Assembly: GCF_963576675.1 (NCBI RefSeq)
Contig: NC_088915.1
Location: 87,739,501 to 87,803,500, forward strand
Length of the DNA: 64,000 nucleotides
Source of the DNA: Euphorbia lathyris
Lineage: Eukaryota > Streptophyta > Magnoliopsida > Malpighiales > Euphorbiaceae
Direction of reading: 5' to 3'
In this document: piece by piece, positions 57,403 to 64,000 of the stretch
Layout of the letters: the number at the start of each line of letters is the position of its first letter
Numbering within the stretch: position 1 is the stretch's first letter
Position numbers and translations under genes: made by a program
The notes under the pieces: model-generated
Told to the model about the DNA's origin: nothing
Databases searched by the model: none
The model's input: only the letters and a program-made list of their open reading frames with translations

Positions 57403-59242
57403 ATCGTTAAATCCGTTATTTCATATATGAAAATTTAGAAGTTTTTCAATAGGATTGAATAAATATTTATAGTTAGGATTAATTAACAAATTGTTTTGAT
57501 TAATTGATTCTAAAGATAAATAAGTTTTAATTAAGTGTTAATTAAAATAGATTATGCGTATGTTCCTAATTATTTTGGTTGATAATCATTATAACGAAAT
57601 CTATTAGTTTTATAGTTAGATTGATAAAATCAGTTTTATTAATTCTAAAGATAAAACGGAAATCTATAGTAGTTTTTCCTATTTTCTGAAAATCATTTTA
57701 AAACCGTTTTAGAACTGATATATATATATATTTAAAATTGTTATTATATATATATAAAAAAATACGACAGCAGCCCGAGTCGCGCCTCGCGGCGCGACTG
57801 ACCACTGTCGCGCGGCTGCTGCCTCGCGGTAGCAGCCGCGTGCGGCGCCTAGCCGCCGCTGCCGTAAGGCAGCGACGGTTCAGCCGCCCTAGGGCTGCTG
57901 CCAATTTGCAGCAGCCCACTCTCGGGCTTGGCCCGAGACCCACTTAAATTTTAAATTGTTTAAAATCGGTTTTTATATATTTTAAATATATATGTTTCAG
58001 AAATTGATAGTTTTCTGTTTTGATTATCGAATGAAAATTTGTTTAAAAGTTTGTTTTACCAATTTGTAAATCAAAATGTTAAATGAATTAAAATCAAAAT
58101 AATTGGAATGTGAATAATTAAAGTTTTGTATAGTTATATTAATCTAAAAATTAATATAAAAGATACGAAACTATTAGAAGTAAAATTGGATGAAAGTTAA
58201 TTTGATAAGTTAATGTGATTAACATAAATATTACATAAGATAGTTATGTAATCAACCAATTAAATTTATTTAATTGAGTCTATGCATGCTTGGAGTTATG
58301 GACATATTTGGACCCTCTTTTAGTCTTTTGGTATTTTTGAAATAGGGCCTGCGAGTCCTGCCTTTCTACTATCTATTGTAATTTCTCCTCTCATCTGATT
58401 CCCTTCAATTCAATTGAAGTTTTCTTTAGTAGTATAGAAATTAATATGTAATTTCAAGGCGCCATGGAGAAGACGGAGGACCTAAAGAGAAATATGTAAT
58501 AGTTAGTATTTCCTTAGGTTTGCCCTTTTATTCCGTCTCTGGCTCGACGGAATAATTTAGATGATATGTCCATAACGCCAATGTATGTGAATGTATGTGT
58601 CTGATGTATGCTAAAGCAAATCAAGACTAAGTTGGATTATGAGACCTAAAATAAAATCTCTCATTAAAAAGTTAAGTAAATAAACAAGTTATTAAAATCG
58701 GTTGCCCCTCCCTAATATTATAATTCAGCCGGCAGTGCTGGGGACCTTTGGGTTGTTGAGCAAACTCAAGCTCGGGGTCCTTTCGGTAACACCTGAATTA
58801 TCGAAAATTACTTTTCATGAATATGGGGTAATACTTAAATTAGATTATGATAATTGGATTAGCAAACTCATGTTGTCATAAACTAATGGGCAAGATGGTT
58901 GGGATTAATGTGAATAGCATATTAGTTACTAATGTGGTTAGTAACCCAATAACCTAGGAATCACATTAAAGATGTGATTGATTACATGAATCTACCTAAC
59001 GAATGAGACTAGCTTGTTGAGCAAACTCAAGGCGAAATCTCAGGAGTTAGGATCCTAGCTCACTAAAGGATTTGTGAAATTCTTCGAATTAATATGGAGG
59101 GCTATTAATTTGGCAAAATAGTGGGAGCAATCTAAAATAAACTAAAAGGCCTATAATTTTAGATTGATATACTTTAAGCAAATAAATGATATACGTTTAC
59201 TCTTTCTCACTCTCAGGTTTAATTAAACACACTCTTAAAATC
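57403..59242 (+). other. Copia leader with a GC-rich structured block
   Basis: 1.84 kb between PBS and gag, mostly AT-rich. A 180-bp block (57766-57945) is strikingly GC-rich, with repeated GCAGCAGCC, CGCGGC and CTGCTGC words in both orientations. Short Arg/Ala-rich frames there are by-products. Near 58450 the leader also has a GGCGCCATGGAG segment. Confidence 0.6.
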
Positions 59243-60110
59243 ATGACTAACACCAATCTGCAAAACATTCTTACCGATAACAAATTGAATGGTTCAAACT
59301 TCACCGACTGGTATCGCAACCTCAAAATTGTTTTGAAGTTCGAGAGGAAAGGGTATGTACTTGATACACCGATACCCCCTTACCCAACGGATGATGCTCC
59401 CTACCAAGAATTTTATGCTTACTTGAAGCATAAATCTGATGACGATCAAACGGGAGACATCATACTTGCATCTTTGACACCGGAAGTAAAAAGGCAACTA
59501 CATTCAGATATGGATGCCTATTCCATGGTCAAGCACCTAAAAGAGTTATTTGTGAATGAAACTCGGTGCGAGCGCTTCGAAATAACAAAGGAGTTATATA
59601 AAAAGCAAGATGCAGGTGGGCACATCTGTAATGGCACATTGTGCCAAGATGATCAGCCTTATCACCAAGTTTTCTAGTATTGGAGATGCGATGGACCATG
59701 AACTAAGTGAAAACTTACTTCTTCAGTCCCTCCCCGAGAGTTACTAATAGTTCATCATGAACTACCAAATGAGTGGCTTACAAACCTCTCTTGTAGAGCT
59801 TGCACATATGCTCGAGTCAGTCGAGCCCATTATAAAAGAAAACGAGGAGATACTGGCCCTTGCTATTGAAGGATCAAGAAAAAGGAAAGGGATCTTTCCC
59901 AATCCAAACCATCTTGATAAAGGCAAGGAGGCTATGCTCACCGAAACGAAGGGAAAGGAATTAAAGAAGCCCAAAGGAAAGTGCTACTATTGTGGTGACT
60001 TGGGGCATTGGAAGAGGAACTGCATGGAGTACCTAACCTTCCACGAGAAGGAAAATGACGGTACTTCAGCATCTGGTATGTTTTATATTGAAATAAATAC
60101 AGTTTCATAG
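59243..60110 (+). pseudogene. Copia gag, frameshifted
   Basis: Starts MTNTNLQNIL with the copia-type gag N-terminus (NGSNFTDWYRNLK). It shifts frame near 59610, then meets TAA TAG at 59745-59750 and TAG at 60108-60110. The zinc knuckle CYYCGDLGHWKRNC is intact at about 59980. These lesions prevent a full-length gag-pol polyprotein from this copy. Confidence 0.9.
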
Positions 60111-63100
60111 TCTGAATCTTGGGTACTTGATACCGGATGTGGATCTCATATTTGTACAAATATGCAGGAGCTAAAACAGACTAAGGAACTAAAGAAAGAA
60201 AGCATAAACTTGCGAGTGGGAAATGGAGCAAGAGTTGCCGCCCTCGCAATTGGAGATTATGTTTTAAATTTGCCCTCTGGGCTTGTAATAGAATTAAGGA
60301 ACTGTTTGTACGTTCCGCAAATGTCTCATAACATTATTTCTATTAGCCGTCTTGTTGACGACGGTTTTCATATTTTAATAAAAGACAAGAGTTGCAATTT
60401 TTATAAAGATTCGATCTTTTATTTTTCAGGGATATCACAAAATGGGATTTATGTGTTAGATGTCAAAATTCCTGTTTTTGCAATTGATACCAAAAGACAT
60501 AAGCTAGATAATTCAACTTACTTGTGGCATTGTCGTTTAGGCCATATAAACAAGAGACGCATGCTAAAGCTACATTCAGATGGGCTTATAGATCCAATTG
60601 ATCTCGAATAATTGGAAACATGCGAATCATGTTTAAAAGGTAAAATGATAAAGACACCCTTTAGCAATAAAGGTGAGCGTGTATCAGACACTCTAGGACT
60701 TATTCATTCAGATGTATGCGGTCCTATGTCAGTCCAAGCAAGAGGAGGATTCAGATTCTTCATAAGCTTCATAGATGACCATACCCGATATGGTTACATC
60801 TACTTGATGAAGCACAAATCAGAAGCTTTTGAGAAATTCAAATGCTTCAAGAATGAAGTAGAAAATCAATTAGGAAAGAAAATAAAGACGTTTCGATCTG
60901 ATCGAGGTGGCGAATATCTTTCAGATGATTTTCTGAATTATCTAACTGAATGTGGGATATGCTCACAATGGACACCTCCCTATACACCACAACACAATGG
61001 TGTATCCGAGAGGAGAAACCGTACCCTACTAGATATGGTACGATCCATGATGAGCATGGCCTTACTTCCAAAGACGTTCTGGGGCTATGCCTTAGAAACT
61101 GCCCTCTTCACCCTAAATCGAGTACCAACTAAATCCACTAGTTCCACACCATATGAATTGTTCGTTGGTAGGAAACCCGTGTTCTCATTCATGAGAGTAT
61201 GGGGTTGTTCAGCATTTGTCAAACGCATTGCGTCCGATAAACTAGATTCGAAATCTGATAAATGTTTCTTCATTGGATACCCTAAGGAAACTGTGGGATA
61301 TTACTTCTATCATCCAGATGATCAGAAAGTGATAGTATCCAAACATGCAACCTTCTTAGAAAAAGAGTTTCTCGAAGAAACACAAAAGGGAAGCATGATT
61401 GAACTTGACGAAGTTCAAGAAGAAGAAACACCGACTGAAACAACAGAGGCGGTTGAGTTACCCGAAGGAGTCCCATTAGATGAGACTCCAGTGCCACCTA
61501 TTCGTAGATCACAAAGATTTCATAAACTCCCAGTTAGATATGGTTTTCTAGTGGGAGATGATAATGAGGTTCCCGTGTTAGACGACGAAACCGAAAACTA
61601 TGAAGAGGCTCTTACTAGTCCAGATTCTAAAGCATGGCTTGAGGCCATGGATTCTGAAATGGATTCCATGTATACTAACCAAGTGTGGACTTTGGTTGAT
61701 CCACCCGAAGGGATAAAACCCATTGGGTGCAGATGGATCTTCAACAAGAAGACAGACATGGATGGAAAGGTTAGCACCTACAAAGCTAGGTTAGTAGCGA
61801 AAGGATATCGTCAGAAGCAAGGAATTGATTATGACGAAACTTTCTCTCCTGTGGCTATGTCCAAATCAATCAGAATCATGCTTGTAATTGCCGCTCACTT
61901 CGATTATGAGATTTGGCAAATGGATGTGAAAACAGCTTTCCTAAACGGAAACCTGCTTGAGGATGTATATATGATGCAGCCTAAAGGTTTCATATCGAAG
62001 GATGCAAATAAAGTTTGCAAACTTCAGAGATCCATTTATGGACTCAAGCAAGCATCAAGAAGCTGGAATAAGCGTTTTGACGAAACCATAAAACAATTTG
62101 GTTTCGAACAAAGTTGCGAAGAAGCTTGCATTTACAAGAAAGCAAGTGGGAGCTCTATAGCATTTCTCATACTATATGTGGACGATATATTATTAATGGG
62201 AAATGACATTGCTCTACTACAGTCGGTAAAAGTATGGTTATCTGGTAACTTCTCAATGAAAGACCTTGGTGAAGCAGCTTATATACTTGGTATAAAGATC
62301 TACAGAGATAGATCGAGAAGACTGCTTGGTCTTTCACAGGCTACATACATTGAAAAGGTGCTAAATCGGTTTAGCATGCTTGAATCGAAACGAGGTAACT
62401 TACCCATGCTACATGGAGTAAAGTTAAACAATCATCAATGTCCTAAAACCGATGATGACAAAAGACGCATGTCTGTAGTCTCGTGCGCCAACGCAATCGG
62501 TTCGATTATGTATGCTATGCTATGCACTAGACCTGACGTAGCGTTTGTGTTATCTGTAACGAGTCGTTACCAAGGAAATCCGGGAGACGAGCATTGGATT
62601 GCCGTCAAGAACATTCTTAAGTACTTGAGAAGAACTAAAGATATGTTCCTAGTGTACGGAGAAGGTGATCTGAAAATAGAAGGATTTTCAGACGCAAGTC
62701 ATCTCACAGATGAGAATGATTTTAAATCCCAATCAGGATACCTGTTTATCTTGAATGGGGGCGCGGTCAGTTGGAAGAGTTCCAAGCAGGGAAGCGTAGC
62801 TTTCTCTACGATCGAGTCGGAGTATATCGTAGCTGCGGAAGTAGCAAAGGAAGCGGTTTGGATAAGAAAGTTCATTACAGAACTTGGTGTGGTGCCTGAC
62901 ATTGTAAATCCCATTACACTGTATTGTGATAACAATGGAGCCATTGCGCAAGCAAAGGAACCACGGTCTCATAATGCGTCCAAGCATTACCTTAAGCGAT
63001 ACCACATCATAAGAGAGATTGTGGCTAGAGGGGATGTGAGAATAGAAAGAGTACCTACAGAGGACAACGTTGCAGATCCGTTGACAAAGACTTTAACCCA

Positions 63101-63161
63101 GAGAGTACATGATCGTCATTTAACTTCTACTGGGATAAGTTTTAGAAACAATTGGCTTTAG
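60111..63161 (+). pseudogene. Copia pol: protease, integrase, RT, RNase H
   Basis: In the same frame as the end of gag. Protease active site LDTGCGSH (about 60127). Integrase HHCC zinc region (HCRLGH ... CESCLKG), interrupted by TAA at 60609-60611. Integrase catalytic D, D and E in HSDVCGP, RSDRGGEY and NGVSERRNR. Reverse transcriptase with QMDVKTAFLNG and YVDDILLMGND. RNase H with SDASH, ESEYIVAAE, and ending near DPLTKTL. The 849-codon stretch from 60612 to 63161 is unbroken. Normal copia pol is one frame, so a single stop separates this copy from an open pol. Confidence 0.93.
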
Positions 63162-63164
63162 TCC

Positions 63165-63175
63165 AAGTGGGAGTA
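63165..63175 (+). other. Copia polypurine tract
   Basis: AAGTGGGAGTA directly before the 3' LTR, a standard copia arrangement. Confidence 0.85.
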
Positions 63176-64000
63176 TGTTGGGGTTTAGTGTCCTATAGAC
63201 AATTGTTCTAGGATACAAACTTAATAAAGGCAATCCCTAAATAAAGTCTAATAAAAGGAAATCCGTAAGTTTATTTAAAGTGATTATAAAGTGTTCATAC
63301 AAGCATGAAGTGAGACAAAACTTTATAATAAACTGATAAACCTAAAACCACCCCAAGTCAAGTGATATGTTTGGGATTGATATATCACTGTTGAGACTTG
63401 TATGTAACAATGTCTTCTGTCCGATAGAAAGCCGATCTCACAAGCTTCATATATACAGATATCTGGACAGTTACGTAGATCCGATGAAAAGTTGTTCATT
63501 AGGATTGGGGATCCGATTTGAGATAACAGGATGGGTAGATTCATCCTTGTCACCTGTTCATCTCATTGGTAATATGTATAACTAATCCTCAGACTCAAAG
63601 GAATATTAATTGGTATTCTGGATTACGGAATGTGACGCTTTGACTCTGGTGTAACACGATCCTTAATAGAGATGACTCTGGGGTGTGAACAGTAGACGTT
63701 GGGTATCACAGGAAGTGATTGCGGGATCGTTATATATTAGATTGAGCATTTATCACTCCCGATAACTGGGAGATACATCCAAGGATCGCTTGTGGAAGAC
63801 TCGACTCTAAATCCTTGCAAGGTGATAGCTTAAGACTTGAAATACAGATTTCACTTAACCTATCTATTTGAGTTGACTCGGCCTGTACAAGTAAAACGAA
63901 CGTCTCGCTATATGTGACTTGACATCATCCATAGTCATAAGATTCAGTTCAAGGATGTAGTTGATAAATGATCGAATTATACTGTAACTAATACGGAAAG
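63176..64000 (+). repeat. 3' LTR of the copia element (partial)
   Basis: First 825 bp of the 3' LTR, starting TGTTGGGGTTTAGTG. Relative to the 5' LTR it lacks 11 bp near 63238 and about 3 bp near 63571. The rest lies beyond the window. Confidence 0.93.

Larger units (their letters stand above)
55588..63161 (+). mobile_element. Ty1/copia retrotransposon (3' LTR runs off the window)
   Basis: 5' LTR, tRNA-iMet PBS, gag-pol in copia order (protease-integrase-RT-RNase H), PPT and the start of a 3' LTR (63176 on). The two LTR stretches visible differ by about 15 substitutions in roughly 820 bp by eye plus an 11-bp and a smaller indel, so the insertion is fairly young. The right target duplication lies beyond the window. 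The RNase H and integrase sequence and the long LTR are reminiscent of the Angela/Tork group, not certain. Confidence 0.95.

Noticed and set aside
57698..57947. Arg/Ala-rich small proteins on both strands
   Set aside because: Products of a GC-rich low-complexity block in the copia leader; no start context or homology seen.

Overview
The window is plant nuclear DNA, most likely from a eudicot. It is AT-rich, genes are split by GT-AG introns, and most of the sequence is transposable elements (TEs). One recognisable host gene is present: a complete 16-exon plastid starch synthase III (SS3) gene on the minus strand (21174-43735). Every exon joins in phase to give 1135 residues: a transit peptide, three starch-binding CBM53-type modules, then a GT5/GT1 glucan synthase domain with both ADP-glucose motifs (KVGGL and KTGGL). 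Its introns are either 78-149 bp or 0.95-2.9 kb. The long ones hold many nested DNA-transposon derivatives, two Au-type SINEs and a TRIM.

1-17.4 kb: a nested TE stack. The two ends of a hAT-like MITE (1425-17439, shared 8-bp duplication CTAAACTT) enclose a Helitron-like element (1646-~11344) and a solo LTR (11411-17199, duplication TATAT). The Helitron was entered by a Ty3/gypsy element (3809-10936, duplication CATAT) whose coding order is scrambled. The solo LTR was entered by a LINE tail (11816-12436) and a 3.5-kb Mutator-like element (12484-16012). That element has a transposase plus an OTU-protease-like domain and two long palindromes built of 33-bp repeats.

17.4-21 kb: SS3 downstream flank with MULE-type foldback MITEs and a short retroposon. 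21-44 kb: SS3. 44-46 kb: SS3 upstream flank with a foldback element and a 5'-truncated RTE-type LINE.

46-50.5 kb: a Pack-MULE carrying a UDP-glycosyltransferase fragment, a MuDR transposase relic, a CACTA end and unidentified coding-like fragments. 50.5-55.4 kb: a 4.9-kb CACTA-type element with 3-bp duplication TAC. It carries a structurally intact four-exon E2 ubiquitin-conjugating-enzyme-like gene whose catalytic Cys position is His, plus a second small promoter-like/first-exon segment pointing inward from the other end. 55.6-64 kb: a Ty1/copia retrotransposon (5' LTR, PBS, broken gag and nearly open pol, PPT, start of the 3' LTR) running off the window end.

The most interesting items are the Cys-less E2-like gene inside a CACTA element, the MULE's 33-bp-periodic palindromes, and a starch synthase gene that stayed open despite about twenty intronic insertions. 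All calls come from reading the sequence; no database search was run.
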